Notes: generated by a model not told the origin, from the letters alone. Counted from the first letter of the stretch, positions 1 to 9,318 are shown. The stretch is 64,000 bases of DNA from Candidatus Vicinibacter proximus (GCA_016713905.1 JADJOE010000003.1:124001-188000); one strand, 5' to 3'. Numbers and translations: made by a program.

Positions 1-255
1 TATGCTTCTCAACTCTTCCAAGTCGGGAAGATTTGCAATACTTTGTTCAATAGGGTAAGTTACCAACTGTTCAACCTCTTCTCCTGCAAGGGTTGGGCAA
101 ACCGTAATGATTTGCACTTGATTGTTGGTGATGTCGGGAACTGCATCAATGGGCAGTTGAGTTGCACTCCACGATCCCCAAATGATGAGGAATAGTGTCA
201 TCAATGCAACGATAAATTTGTTATTTATGCTGAATGCAATTATTTTGTCTAACAT
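1..255 (-). CDS. CusA/CzcA-type heavy-metal RND efflux pump, N-terminal part (cut by window edge)
   Basis: The first 85 residues of an inner-membrane RND transporter that exports metal cations (Cu/Ag or Co/Zn/Cd) by proton exchange as part of a tripartite efflux complex. The reading frame runs open off the left edge of the window. The start is the ATG whose complement is at 253-255. Residues 1-30 form the usual short cytoplasmic start plus first transmembrane helix (MLDKIIAFSI...), followed by the family hallmark LPIDAVPDITNNQVQI at about residues 34-49 and a periplasmic pore-domain stretch with GEEVEQLVTYPIE. These are typical of the heavy-metal subfamily and not of the drug pumps. The small DUF6660 gene just upstream fits a metal-resistance operon. 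The metal cannot be told from this fragment. Confidence 0.92.
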   Translation of the reverse strand, partial: MLDKIIAFSINNKFIVALMTLFLIIWGSWSATQLPIDAVPDITNNQVQIITVCPTLAGEEVEQLVTYPIEQSIANLPDLEELRSI

Positions 256-353
256 TGGATGGATCAGTTGAATAATTAAATACATAATTACTTTCGATGT
301 AACAACATCGGAAGTAGTTTCAACTTGTTCTACGTTGGTAGAACATTAGTGAT

Positions 354-680
354 TTAACAACTGATTTTTGGTGGTTGCCAGATTGAAAGATACACCGCTG
401 GGATAAAAGAAGGGCGGTAAATAGGGAAGTCCTTTGAGTAATTTATAGTCCTAATATTCAAGCGGTAATTAAAATATTCAACACTAAAGAAATGTCCACA
501 GCATGCACATACACAGAATGGGGTGCAATGCTCGTGGTCGCTGTCCTGGTCTGAATGGTCTGAAATTGGGATATACAAATGCTCTGTGTTCGAGATTGAA
601 CAATCATCTTTATCCCTACATGGCAAAGAAGACAAAGCCAGCAGATAGAAACTAAATAAGATTATTAAAATTCTCTTCAC
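354..680 (-). CDS. DUF6660-like small metal-operon protein
   Basis: A 108-residue exported protein with an N-terminal hydrophobic signal (residues 1-20, ending SLPC), a His/Asp-rich stretch (about 41-51) and a dense cysteine motif CTPFCVCACCG at about residues 52-62. This pattern matches the small DUF6660-type proteins that sit next to metal RND pumps in Bacteroidota; their function is not established, and metal binding is an inference from the Cys/His content. It lies about 100 bp upstream of the RND gene on the same strand, so the two are probably co-transcribed. The last third is unremarkable. Family assignment rests on the motif and context only. Confidence 0.75.
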   Translation of the reverse strand: MKRILIILFSFYLLALSSLPCRDKDDCSISNTEHLYIPISDHSDQDSDHEHCTPFCVCACCGHFFSVEYFNYRLNIRTINYSKDFPIYRPSFIPAVYLSIWQPPKISC

Positions 681-1030
681 GGGTTAAAATTACGAAATAA
701 AGCTGACTTTTATCAGTTAAGTAAACTTGGAAGAACACTTAACGGATAATTTATCAAATTTAGTATGAATTTAAGTATTTGACTGAGATTCTTATATCAT
801 AGGTCACTTTGACAAAGACCTAACTAGCCATTCAATTGCATTTTTATTGAAGCTATGAATGCTGAATTGTGCTCGATAAAAATTTAAGATATTTAAATTA
901 GACCATTGGACATGGCCAACAACTTTTGAGCACTTAAGCTCAATTTTCAATATAATCCAAAAGAATAATGAGTTGCGTATGCTCAAAAATCTCCCTGCAG
1001 TCTAATTACATTGTATAGTGGAATTTCTTT
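681..1030. other. Intergenic region without recognised gene
   Basis: AT-rich spacer of 350 bp between the metal-efflux pair and the GTWY-repeat protein. A 60-codon open frame on the minus strand (804-986) has no recognisable features and is judged non-coding. No tRNA, hairpin terminator or repeat was seen. Confidence 0.5.
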
Positions 1031-2407
1031 TTATTTGCAGTCGCAACCACGTTCATTGCCGTCAGAAACTACCCCAAGCAAACACACTGTTTTACCATTA
1101 AATTTTCCTTCCCGATATCCTCTTTGTTTACAATATTCCTGGCAGGTAGCATCGCAAGCTGAGCCGGTATTGTTTGGTGAATTTCCTGTACTGCATGAAC
1201 AACAACAATCTGACAAGGCAATGGCCCATAAAAGTTGAGTTTCAGTGCCTACAATGAAAGTATGTGCTTCAATTGAATTCAGTGAGGTTAATGGTACATT
1301 ACTGAAATTGTTAAAATTGAATGCCGCAACTTTTGACTTATCGGCTCGCGTAGCATCCAGGCAAGGTGCATAAGGTGCCAGCGCAGTTGATGCTGTATTC
1401 AAATGTGCTGAAATTACTGAGGCCACTGGAGCGGGCATAGGTACAGGCATACACTGTTGGGCAGAAGCCCATGCCTGCGCTGCGCCAAGATGAACTCCTG
1501 CTACAAATAATGCAATTGGTTGAACACCGTTGTCACACTTAAATGCAGCCCGATTTATTGCGGTCTGTAATTCTTTTATAATCATTTCTATTTCCTTGCT
1601 GATCGTTGCAGAAGACATGGTTCTTAATTCACTTTCAAGTTTTCGTAGTTTGAAAAGGTCATAATTTAAACAGTTTTCATAGTCTTTAAAAACATCGAGT
1701 GCTGTTCGTAAATGGGCTTGCATAGCAGAGATCCCAATTGGTGTCGGGAAGGCTGGCTCTGTAGCACTTCTTCCCCAGGCAGAACCAAGTAGCTGGCTAG
1801 CGTAATAAAAGGTGGAAAGTTCAAATCTGCAATACAGTTTATTCTCTTGAGTTCTATCTGATGGTTTTGAGTTGTTGGGTTTCCTTGTCCAGGTTTGATT
1901 TCCCCATGTGATGGTTTGTAGGTCAGAAGAAACGTTTGCATAAGTATTCCAGGCCGTAGCGAATATCTGATTGGAAGAATACCAATATCCGGCAGAACTC
2001 CCATTTGAAAATTTGAATTCCAGATTCTTTCCGGTTTGACTAATACTGGCAACATTTGCCTGATCGCCGTTGACATACCATGTGCCACCGATGTCACCAT
2101 AATTCATTGTAGGATAACGCGTCCAGTTTTGGTTATTCCAGGTGATGGTGTTTCCGTCAGTAGACAAATTTGCATAGGCGTTCCAGTCAGATGCATAAAT
2201 TTGGCCGGATTGTGTAAAATATCCTTTTGACTGGTTACTTGAATAGCTGAAGTTTAAGTACTGTTGGCTTTGGGTAATTAGGCATGGAGCATCCGCCTGT
2301 CCGTTTATATACCACGTGCCTGCCAGCTGTGGATAAGTCTGAGCAATAATGTGCTGGAATGAAATCAACACAACCAATAAAATCAATGATTTAGAAAATA
2401 GATTCAT
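1031..2407 (-). CDS. Secreted protein with two GTWYxNG repeats and a Cys-rich C-terminus
   Basis: I do not recognise a family. The chosen start is the ATG at 2407, giving MNLFSKSLILL and a clean signal peptide ending in IIAQ (458 residues); an upstream in-frame start at 2434 would put charged residues before it. Two copies of a repeat of about 68 residues lie at roughly 30-97 and 108-175, each opening with GTWY(I/V)NG, carrying a Y-A-x-D/T-WN-YAN-(L/V)S segment and closing with TITW-NQ-WTR. The middle (about 200-380) is predicted alpha-helical and alanine-rich. The last 60 residues hold a cluster CCCSCS and about ten more cysteines ending in CDCK, suggesting a disulphide-rich extracellular module. 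No T9SS sorting domain is visible. Single gene with its own spacer on both sides. Confidence 0.75.
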   Translation of the reverse strand: MNLFSKSLILLVVLISFQHIIAQTYPQLAGTWYINGQADAPCLITQSQQYLNFSYSSNQSKGYFTQSGQIYASDWNAYANLSTDGNTITWNNQNWTRYPTMNYGDIGGTWYVNGDQANVASISQTGKNLEFKFSNGSSAGYWYSSNQIFATAWNTYANVSSDLQTITWGNQTWTRKPNNSKPSDRTQENKLYCRFELSTFYYASQLLGSAWGRSATEPAFPTPIGISAMQAHLRTALDVFKDYENCLNYDLFKLRKLESELRTMSSATISKEIEMIIKELQTAINRAAFKCDNGVQPIALFVAGVHLGAAQAWASAQQCMPVPMPAPVASVISAHLNTASTALAPYAPCLDATRADKSKVAAFNFNNFSNVPLTSLNSIEAHTFIVGTETQLLWAIALSDCCCSCSTGNSPNNTGSACDATCQEYCKQRGYREGKFNGKTVCLLGVVSDGNERGCDCK

Positions 2408-2579
2408 GGTATTTTTTTTTTCGAGAAATGACAAAAGTTACCACCACATAAGAATGCGCTTCAATCTACACTTCCACAAAGTACAATTATTTGAGTATTT
2501 GAATCAATTTACTTGGAGGACCTGGTCATCAATCATATTGTGAATTGATCAACTATTGAATGTAAAGCAAAGTAAATAG

Positions 2580-5129
2580 TTAGTTGACCATAAACTTGCC
2601 ACAACTAATTTCTTCTTTTCCATAAAGCATCACTGAATACAATCCACTTTTTAGATTGGTCCTTTCCAATAATATTTGTTTGGTACCGAAGACTGAATTT
2701 ATTTTTTCTGAATAGATCATTTTGCCCATTGCATCATAAATTTCCAATTGTGCATAATTTCCACTTGAAGGAATTTCTAAACTGAATTTTCCATTATTCG
2801 GGTTGGGGGTGATTACCAGCTTATCTTGGGGTGAATTAAATTCTATCGTACCCGTGGTTTCTATTTCTCCTACTTTCATTCCATTTCCAAAACTGCTGAC
2901 CCACATTTCATTTAATTTATACGGATTGAAAAACACACGTTCAGGTTGTCTGAAAGGGTAGGAGGTCACCAATCTCCAATTGGGTAAATCATTACTCATG
3001 TCGTCATTGACCCACAGCCCTTGTGTTTCTGTAGTCAGATAAGCCTGAGAAAGTTTTTTGGGATTGAAAGTGATGGAAGTCACACGATCAAATAGTGTAC
3101 CGGTTAGTTTGGTCCAATTTGCGCCTCTGTCTTTTGTTTTGTACAATCCTCCCAAACCGTTCGGCGCTCCGCCCCATCCGCTGAAAACGCAGACATACCA
3201 GGTGTTTTGGGTAGGATCATTTGGATCTATGATGATGTCTTTTGTCCAATAATTCATGGAAGCATGGCCCACATCTTTCCAGGTATTTGTCACAGGGTCG
3301 TACAAGAATACTCCGGAGCTTGCAGTAAATGCGCCTGATGAATTTCTCCTTCCGGAAAAGGTGCATACCATTTTGCCATCCTTAAGCACTGTAATTGCTG
3401 CAGGATGCCCTTCAGTGCGCGGAGGATTGGGAAGTTTGGTCCAGGTGGACGCAGCCAGATTATTCAGATTGTTGGTCATGTAAATGCCACCCTGTTGATT
3501 GCCCGGGGTTCCTCCGTAATGGATGACGGAAGCATACATTCTGTTCTTGTTGTTCGGGTCTTTAGCCAACCAAAACACGGGATGGTTGAATACACGAAGA
3601 TTGTTCCAGCTTACACCACGATCCATGGAATAAATAATTTTTCCATTGGCATCGTTTGCGTCAAGCTGTGCATCTGCAAGCCGGGTACTTTGATACATGT
3701 CATGGATGTTGGAGCAGGCACCAAATAAAATGCCGTCTGCTGATTCTTCCAGACGGTAAAGTGAGTTGACTGAAAAACCGCTGTACTGATATCCCCAACT
3801 GTTTCCCGCATTGGTACTTCTGATACCACCAATGTCGCTGAAACAAGCGAACATGTTATTTTCATCCTGCCAACTTACCTGCCAACAGGTGGTGTTTTCC
3901 AGACCAATGCTGTGGTAAGCTTTATTTTTGGGGGTAGGACTACCTGCGGGATGTTCATCTGCCGCATGCACGTATGCCTGACGCCAATTATTACCGCCAT
4001 CGCTGCTGAGTTGCACATTGCTGTAATTGGTAAACATCACTTTTCCTGAATTGAAAGGCGCTACAGTAATTCCAAAACAGGTTTCACTCCAACTCCAGTT
4101 TTTATCGCCTCCAAATCCTTCCCAGCCAGTGACGATGTTTGCATTGTTGGCGGTGTTGAATTTTTTTGACCAGGTGGATCCTCCATTGATGGATTGAAAT
4201 ACCAATGGAGCACCCAATGCATTGTCATGACCGCCCAAATAAATCGTATCCACATCATTTGATGCCATGGCTGCATACATGAGATAGTCGTTGGAGAAAT
4301 TAATTCCGGTAGATCTTGCTGTCCAGGTACCACTCGCATTGTCCATGGTGTAAACTCCTTTTCCAAAGCCTGAATAATCCCATGGCATGACCCCATTGTA
4401 CACATCTCCGGAACTTGCGGTGATGCATACGAACCTGGTTGTTCCTGCTTCCTTGCCTCCTGCAAATGACCAGATCAATTGACCGTTCGGCAAGCCTTTG
4501 TTGGGCATGAGGCCAAAGCTGGTTCCGCCATTTGTAGAAAATACAATGCCTTCGTTGGTTCCGATGTAAATATTCAGACCATCAAAAAACACTCCACCCA
4601 TGATCAGTCCTGCTCCATTGTTTGCTGCATGTCTGACCAGCTTCAGGGTGCTTCCTCCATCGTTGGTGATTAAAATATCACCATAAGCACCTATGAGGAC
4701 TTGTTGTGGATTTTGGTAATTGGCTTTCATGCTATAGACATTGCCATAAGTGCTTACACTGTAGGCGCTGATCGGTAGCCACGTATTTCCACCATCGGTA
4801 GTTTTAACCGGAAACCCGCTGTTGCCATCGTTAAAATTGCTGTAGGCAATTTTAGGGTCTATCGTAAATTCATAAGTGGAGGTATTGAACACCTGCAGTT
4901 TGGTAAAATCAATTTGGTCATAGTGTCTCCCAAAATCTGTGCTGTGAAAAAGGGTGCTCAAATCGCAACTCACATAAAACTCGTTGTCATTGGCCGGATT
5001 AATGGTGGGAAAGAAGAGGGCTCCACCGCCTCCTATCCCTCGTGGTGCAAAACTTTTTGGTTGTGCATAAATATTTAATCCGAGGAGTGAAATTAGAATC
5101 ACGGACAAAATCAGTTGTATTGTTTTCAT
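2580..5129 (-). CDS. T9SS-exported BNR/sortilin-like beta-propeller protein
   Basis: An 849-residue secreted protein: signal peptide (about residues 1-22, ending NIYAQ), then a long chain of BNR/Asp-box-like motifs (DGGNTW, DGGSTL, NGGTSF, NGGSTW, DGGNNW, NAGNSW, DRGVSW, DRGANW) spaced as in the beta-propellers of GH74 xyloglucanases, sialidases and sortilin (VPS10) proteins. The C-terminal 75 residues form a T9SS type A sorting domain (ITPNPNNGKFSLEI, then a GxYxVxL-like strand and a final KFMVN). It is therefore probably moved across the outer membrane by the Por machinery and either released or fixed to the surface. A GH74-like polysaccharide role is possible but catalytic acids cannot be placed by eye. 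It is a stand-alone gene. Confidence 0.85.
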   Translation of the reverse strand: MKTIQLILSVILISLLGLNIYAQPKSFAPRGIGGGGALFFPTINPANDNEFYVSCDLSTLFHSTDFGRHYDQIDFTKLQVFNTSTYEFTIDPKIAYSNFNDGNSGFPVKTTDGGNTWLPISAYSVSTYGNVYSMKANYQNPQQVLIGAYGDILITNDGGSTLKLVRHAANNGAGLIMGGVFFDGLNIYIGTNEGIVFSTNGGTSFGLMPNKGLPNGQLIWSFAGGKEAGTTRFVCITASSGDVYNGVMPWDYSGFGKGVYTMDNASGTWTARSTGINFSNDYLMYAAMASNDVDTIYLGGHDNALGAPLVFQSINGGSTWSKKFNTANNANIVTGWEGFGGDKNWSWSETCFGITVAPFNSGKVMFTNYSNVQLSSDGGNNWRQAYVHAADEHPAGSPTPKNKAYHSIGLENTTCWQVSWQDENNMFACFSDIGGIRSTNAGNSWGYQYSGFSVNSLYRLEESADGILFGACSNIHDMYQSTRLADAQLDANDANGKIIYSMDRGVSWNNLRVFNHPVFWLAKDPNNKNRMYASVIHYGGTPGNQQGGIYMTNNLNNLAASTWTKLPNPPRTEGHPAAITVLKDGKMVCTFSGRRNSSGAFTASSGVFLYDPVTNTWKDVGHASMNYWTKDIIIDPNDPTQNTWYVCVFSGWGGAPNGLGGLYKTKDRGANWTKLTGTLFDRVTSITFNPKKLSQAYLTTETQGLWVNDDMSNDLPNWRLVTSYPFRQPERVFFNPYKLNEMWVSSFGNGMKVGEIETTGTIEFNSPQDKLVITPNPNNGKFSLEIPSSGNYAQLEIYDAMGKMIYSEKINSVFGTKQILLERTNLKSGLYSVMLYGKEEISCGKFMVN

Positions 5130-5340
5130 TTAGTTGTTTGATGCATGAAGGGATAATAATAATAAGCCGGATTTAAGCCGAATATACAGACTTTGGGAAT
5201 TATTTGAACAATAAAGAGAAAATGAGATTAGATCAGTTTATTTAAGATAGACCTGTTTCGAAGAAGAATTGCTGCTTGCAAAGAGTGATAAATTAATTTT
5301 CGAAATATCTTATCTTAGAAATTGTTCAAAAAAATTTTTG

Positions 5341-5934
5341 TCAAAATTTCTTTTGCCACATTTTCAGTTTGTATTCTTCGTATGAGTACTGTAGTTCGTA
5401 GCTATCGGGAACTTCATCCAGATAACTGAAATAAGTCACTAGTTTAGTTCCGGCGGGCATTTTGTCCAGTTCTGATTTTACGTAAAGAGAATAATCTTCA
5501 TACAATTTTTTACTCCAGCTCTGGCTGTCATCCATTCTTCCGGTGTGATCGAGATGCTCATGAAATGAATTAAAAAAATAAAAGGCATCATAATCACTAA
5601 ATGAAATGGAAGTGATGTTGGAGTGGATGAAATCAATTTTTGTTAAATCATGTTCATTGCATAACCGGATCGCAATGTTATTCAGATGACTCCTTTGTTC
5701 TACGCCTACAAAAAAAGCATCAGTGCAGGCAGACCCGATCATACAGAATTTTCCTGCACCCGAACCAATGTCCAGTATTTTAGTTTCCTGGTTGTCCGCA
5801 AGATAGGTTGCAGCAAGTTTGGCAATTTTGATTGGGGTGAAATGAAATTCCGAGTCAGCTTGAATTTCCAGAGGAAACATCAAATCAAACTCCCGATCTT
5901 CTATTTCTTCATTACGGTTAATTGCTTTAAACAA
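5341..5934 (-). CDS. Class I SAM-dependent methyltransferase
   Basis: A 197-residue cytoplasmic protein with a Rossmann-type methyltransferase core. Motif I is clear (ILDIGSGAGKF, about residues 53-63), followed by an acidic end of strand beta-2 (VGVEQR, about 77-82) and a motif around residues 104-124 (FIHSNITSI ... YDAFYFFNSFHEHL) matching the post-III region. The substrate cannot be read from sequence; the family covers small molecules, lipids, RNA and protein. It has no obvious operon partner: the next gene downstream on this strand is the BNR protein 210 bp away, and upstream there is a 540-bp non-coding stretch. Confidence 0.85.
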   Translation of the reverse strand: MFKAINRNEEIEDREFDLMFPLEIQADSEFHFTPIKIAKLAATYLADNQETKILDIGSGAGKFCMIGSACTDAFFVGVEQRSHLNNIAIRLCNEHDLTKIDFIHSNITSISFSDYDAFYFFNSFHEHLDHTGRMDDSQSWSKKLYEDYSLYVKSELDKMPAGTKLVTYFSYLDEVPDSYELQYSYEEYKLKMWQKKF

Positions 5935-6480
5935 ATTATTAAAGTGTCAAGTAGACCAATCCCAATATTGGGGACTGAGAGCAACATTTGGAAAGCCGTT
6001 TTTGTTGTGGATAAGTTCTGAGGCGGCCTTCGTTTTGGCAAATTGTTTTAGTAGCTTCCGGATGGCCTAAAGAAGGGTTTTGCCAAGTCAAGGTAGCGCG
6101 TCTAATGTTTGTTTTTTGGAGGCATCTCATCAAAAATTAATCATGCTCACTAAGTTTCGTGTACTTAAGTTATTTGGATGATTTTGGTGCCGGATTGGTT
6201 GTCCTTTTTCTTTTTGACCTGGTAGTAAGATTTTTAAAATAATTCAAAAAATTAATTTGAATTTAAAATTATATCTATATATATTTGCTTAAACACATCT
6301 CATGTGTTCCCCTGATATTCATTTCAATTCAGCTTTTATAACAGCTACCCATGCAATATTTAACGATAAATTCTGAATGGTAACCCATAGAAGGCCTACC
6401 CCCTTACAATTGCTTAAAAATAAAATCAGTGGAGTCCAGATCCCACTTTAAAAAAACGGAGCCACATTAATAATCTGCAA
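5935..6480. other. Intergenic region carrying one candidate promoter
   Basis: A 546-bp divergent spacer between the methyltransferase (minus) and the plus-strand envelope genes. A 64-codon minus-strand open frame at 5939-6133 shows no family features and is taken as chance. The only element I can support is a Bacteroidota-type promoter at 6256-6287, which would leave a long leader of about 185 nt before the first gene. Confidence 0.5.
6256..6287 (+). promoter_or_regulatory. Bacteroidota-type promoter (TTTG-N20-TAnnTTTG)
   Basis: A perfect match to the known Bacteroidota sigma-ABfr consensus: TTTG at 6256-6259, a 20-bp spacer, and TATATTTG at 6280-6287. It would start transcription near 6295 and drive the three plus-strand genes that end at the terminator at 8713-8759. 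Chance matches occur in AT-rich DNA, so this is a prediction. Confidence 0.5.
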
Positions 6481-7006
6481 ATGATGAAAACAAAACAATT
6501 ACGCTACACTCATTATTTCTTGTCTTTGATTTTACTAATTTCTACGTTTAGTCAGGACGCTTGGACACAGTCTATTCGGCGGCAGAGTGTCTCAAGTTAT
6601 GGATCAACAGGTCTTAGTGACCAACAAACCATCCAACAGACAGCTGGTCAATGTTACCATACGACCAATCATTTTGACGAGCATTTTTCTTTATGTCAAG
6701 GTTTCCAGCAATCGGCACCGGTTTATATTCAGCATTTTGGGTCGCCGGATTTATCAAGGAATGACAGTTAAAGTTTTTCCTAATCCAGCCAGTTATTCCA
6801 TCTCCTTAAGTTCAGAAAAGGAAGTTGGACCAACACTTATACAAATTTTGAATCTGACCGGGAATATTTTTTATTCAGAGCTGATAAATGGTTTAAAGTC
6901 TCATGTTATTCCGTGTGATCAATGGCCTCAAGGCATTTATTTGATTAAAATACTGGATGCACATCAAAATATTCAAACATTCAAACTAATGATTGCTAAA
7001 CAATAA
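6481..7006 (+). pseudogene. Small T9SS type A cargo gene, split by a frameshift
   Basis: Two overlapping frames together make one protein of a common Bacteroidota type. The first frame (6481-6771) gives a signal peptide (about residues 1-30, ending DAWTQ) and the typical RQSVSSYGSTG ... QTAGQ ... LCQGFQQ region; it then hits a stop right after the segment SPDLSRNDS. The next frame (open to 7006) takes over with VKVFPNPASYSISL and the rest of a complete T9SS sorting domain ending KLMIAKQ. A shift of one base between about 6730 and 6770 separates them. Either the gene is broken or the assembly has a one-base error. No slippery run stands out at the joint, so programmed frameshifting is not favoured. 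It heads the set of three plus-strand envelope genes. Confidence 0.75.
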
Positions 7007-7018
7007 AAATTACATCAA

Positions 7019-7639
7019 ATGAAAAATATAATTATACTAATTTGCTTTTTTGGTGTTCAGTTGGTTTCAACAGCTCAATCTTCCATTACCATAGAAGCCG
7101 CTCAACTCATTACCAAATTCAAATTTAAGGACAGCGATAAAACAAAACTGAACAAAGAGTATACAGGTATTTTTACCAATTCTTATGGTGTGGGGTATCG
7201 ATATGATTTAAACAATGGCCTGCTGTTTCGCTTGGGATTAAGCATGAGAAATGGTGGTGCTAATCTGAATTATGATGACAGTGAATATTCCTGGCGCTTA
7301 AAATATTTTGAGCCGAAATTAGGGGTTGGCTATTTGTACAAATTAAACAAAATAAGCCCATACCTTATGGTGTTTGGCTATTTTGGATATTTAGTTCAAG
7401 GGTCACAAATTCTAAATAATGAACACTTCAATATTATAGAATCTGAGCAACTTAAGCGTTCAGATTTTGGGCTCAATTTTTCACCCGGCGTGGATATAGT
7501 ACTCCATGATCGCATATCTACCAATATAGAATTTAACTATCTGCTGGGACTTTCAAATCTTGAAAAAGATACCGATCAGAAATCAAGCAATACGGCTCTT
7601 GGTCTTACACTTGGGCTTTCATTTTCAATTTCTAAATAA
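7019..7639 (+). CDS. Outer-membrane beta-barrel family protein
   Basis: A 206-residue protein with a signal peptide (about residues 1-19, VQLVSTAQS) followed by alternating amphipathic strands rich in Y, G, L and N, such as SYGVGYRYDLNNGLLFRLGLSMR and LKYFEPKLGVGYLYKL, and a last strand TALGLTLGLSFSISK. This is the pattern of the small eight-strand outer-membrane barrels (PF13568-like) that are abundant in Bacteroidota; most have no known function. The terminal residue is K and not the classical aromatic F. It lies 12 bp after the frameshifted T9SS gene and 20 bp before the next gene, so all three are probably one transcript. Confidence 0.75.
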   Translation: MKNIIILICFFGVQLVSTAQSSITIEAAQLITKFKFKDSDKTKLNKEYTGIFTNSYGVGYRYDLNNGLLFRLGLSMRNGGANLNYDDSEYSWRLKYFEPKLGVGYLYKLNKISPYLMVFGYFGYLVQGSQILNNEHFNIIESEQLKRSDFGLNFSPGVDIVLHDRISTNIEFNYLLGLSNLEKDTDQKSSNTALGLTLGLSFSISK

Positions 7640-7659
7640 CATTCATAAATTATTGTCTT

Positions 7660-8688
7660 ATGAAAAAGATATTTCAATTCATTTATATCAGCACATTTCT
7701 CCTTCTGGGATTAGTTGAAAAAAGCATTGCCCAACAAATCGGAGACCTGAACGGAATTTATTATCAAGCCGTAGCCATCGATGAAAACGGAAAAGAAATC
7801 GTAGGCATGGATATTGAAGGCAAACCACTCTATAATAAAACAATAGGGGTCCGGTTTTCCATCACCAAAGGATTAAATGGTGCCGTTCAGTGGGAAGAAA
7901 CCCACATTACCAATACGGACAAATATGGTTTATTCACCTTGATTATTGGCAAAGGAAATCGCAGTGCAAATAGCTTGTATACCAGGTTATTGGACATTCC
8001 TTGGATTGATGCGGATCAATTTTTAAAAGTAGAAATTTCCACCAAAAATGACAGTATTTACAAACTGGTAAGTAATCAACAATTTATGTCTGTTCCTTAT
8101 GCATTTTATACAGACGATATAGCCGATGACGCCATTACGACCAACAAAATATTGGATCTCACGATAAAGAATCAAGACATCGCGAATGGAACAATTGACC
8201 TTACAAGTAAAGTGACCAATGTACTTCCTGTCAAAAATGGAGGCACAGGAGATGCTACCTTAACCGATAATAGTCTGCTGCTTGGCAAAGGCACCAATCC
8301 GGTTCAATCATTAGGTCAGGCAACAAATGGTCAAATTCCCATTGGTGCAACAGGATCTGGTCCTGTGCTGGCTAATATTAAAGCCGGTAAAGGAATTATA
8401 GTGACCAATGGTCCCGGGAGTATAGAAATTGCTACCGGCGGAACTTCTACCGGTTCGTTAAACATTGGAATCATCAGTACAGGTCAAAGCTTTTTATCAC
8501 CACCGATTACTGTCCCGGGTGTAAGTCTTGGAGATATTATCGTCGCTTCTCTGGATACTGATTTAAAAGGATGTTTTATTTCAGCATATGTCTCCGCACA
8601 AAACACCATTAGAATTGCAATTTTTAATCCATCTTTTTCAGCCGTTTCATTTGGTGTGGCTAATGTAAAAATCTGGGTAGTGCAATAA
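7660..8688 (+). CDS. Secreted tail-fibre-like protein
   Basis: A 342-residue exported protein (signal peptide about residues 1-24, ending KSIAQ). Residues 28-150 follow a widespread Bacteroidota layout in which a phrase like YYQAVAIDENGKEI is followed by VRFSITKG..GAVQWEETH..TD.YGLF and SVPYAFYTD. Residues 155-260 switch to a low-complexity, beta-rich region with VKNGGTG, LLLGKGTNPVQSLGQ and IPIGATGSGP, which resembles the repeat segments of phage tail fibres and is likely an elongated trimeric stalk. The last 80 residues look like a compact beta head. A surface adhesin or structural role is an inference. Last gene of its set; a strong terminator follows 25 bp downstream. Confidence 0.65.
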   Translation: MKKIFQFIYISTFLLLGLVEKSIAQQIGDLNGIYYQAVAIDENGKEIVGMDIEGKPLYNKTIGVRFSITKGLNGAVQWEETHITNTDKYGLFTLIIGKGNRSANSLYTRLLDIPWIDADQFLKVEISTKNDSIYKLVSNQQFMSVPYAFYTDDIADDAITTNKILDLTIKNQDIANGTIDLTSKVTNVLPVKNGGTGDATLTDNSLLLGKGTNPVQSLGQATNGQIPIGATGSGPVLANIKAGKGIIVTNGPGSIEIATGGTSTGSLNIGIISTGQSFLSPPITVPGVSLGDIIVASLDTDLKGCFISAYVSAQNTIRIAIFNPSFSAVSFGVANVKIWVVQ

Positions 8689-8712
8689 ATTTTATATTTC
8701 ACATAAAAACAG

Positions 8713-8759
8713 AAAAATCGCGGATCTTATTGAGGATAAGATTTGCGATTTTTTTTTTT
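8713..8759 (+). terminator. Rho-independent terminator
   Basis: Stem of about 16 bp with an inner mismatch (AAATCGC..ATCTTAT / ATAAGAT..GCGATTT), loop around TGAGG, followed by a run of about ten T. It lies 25 bp after the stop of the tail-fibre-like gene and would end the 6481-8688 transcript. Confidence 0.9.
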
Positions 8760-8767
8760 GAAGCCAT

Positions 8768-9118
8768 ATAAATGGTCAAGTCAAAAATTTGGGACGAAAC
8801 CGCTTTGGTGGACCCCGGCATTCGCTAAAGTTGTCCTAAATTCCGGTTTATGATCATTGTTCTTTTTTGTCCTAATACAAAAAAGAACCAAAAAAAATCA
8901 AGGCTGTTTTCATTTCTTAACGCTACAACTAATCTAACCCATATTTTGCATTAGAATTTCTATTCCAAGTCAAAGAAATTCAGCATTCGCTGTTTCGTTA
9001 AATACAAGTATTTCCTCATGCCGCTTTCGCGCCTGCCTGCCGACGCAGTCAGGCCGGGTTCCTTCCCTTGAAGCACTGTCGTGCTTCATTCCGCAGTGCG
9101 GAAATCGGTCAGTCATCC
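8768..9118 (-). repeat. Dispersed intergenic repeat, copy A
   Basis: About 350 bp with no coding sense, found again at 40165-42085 (copy B, opposite orientation, split by IS110) and 60262-60690 (copy C). Shared landmarks read on the minus strand are GGAAATACTTGTATTTAACG, then a segment with CTTGGAATAGAAATTC, then a hairpin with a perfect 12-bp stem (plus-strand coordinates 8859-8888; GTTCTTTTTTGT / ACAAAAAAGAAC), then ACAACTTTAGYGAAT and a tail ending CCAAATTTTTGACTTG. The hairpin is T-rich on both strands and might act as a two-way terminator. The outer end (9017-9118) is the three-hairpin element listed separately. Similarity to the other copies was judged by eye. Confidence 0.75.
9017..9118 (-). 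repeat. Three-hairpin element, site 1
   Basis: Read on the minus strand: GACCGAT, then hairpin A (9089-9103, TTCCGCA-G-TGCGGAA), hairpin B (9069-9088, TGAAGCAC-loop-GTGCTTCA, 8-bp perfect stem), then AGGGAAGGAACC and a longer structured end that includes GCCTG/CAGGC and a GAAA-capped CGC/GCG hairpin near 9020-9031. The same order of parts recurs at 33655, 33854 and 60447. Confidence 0.7.
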
Positions 9119-9318
9119 AACTATTAAAACGTTTAATTTCTTTTTAATCCCGTTTAAATTTACCTGACTCCTAATGAATATTTATGGAAGGTCTGTTGAA
9201 AGATTATGAATGGGTAAGCAGTGCCAGTAAAACATCTCCATTGTTTATTTTCTGAAAACACTTTCAATCTGGTAGTTTATCTATCAGATAAATTAAATAG
9301 CAATTAAAACTGATCGTA

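Noticed and set aside
804..986. 60-codon minus-strand frame
   Set aside because: No start context, signal or family pattern, and amino acid composition like translated spacer DNA.
5939..6133. 64-codon minus-strand frame upstream of the methyltransferase
   Set aside because: Composition is odd for a protein, with no motif, and it overlaps the likely methyltransferase promoter region.
6730..6775. Programmed frameshift in the T9SS gene
   Set aside because: No slippery heptamer or structure was seen at the joint; mutation or assembly error is simpler.
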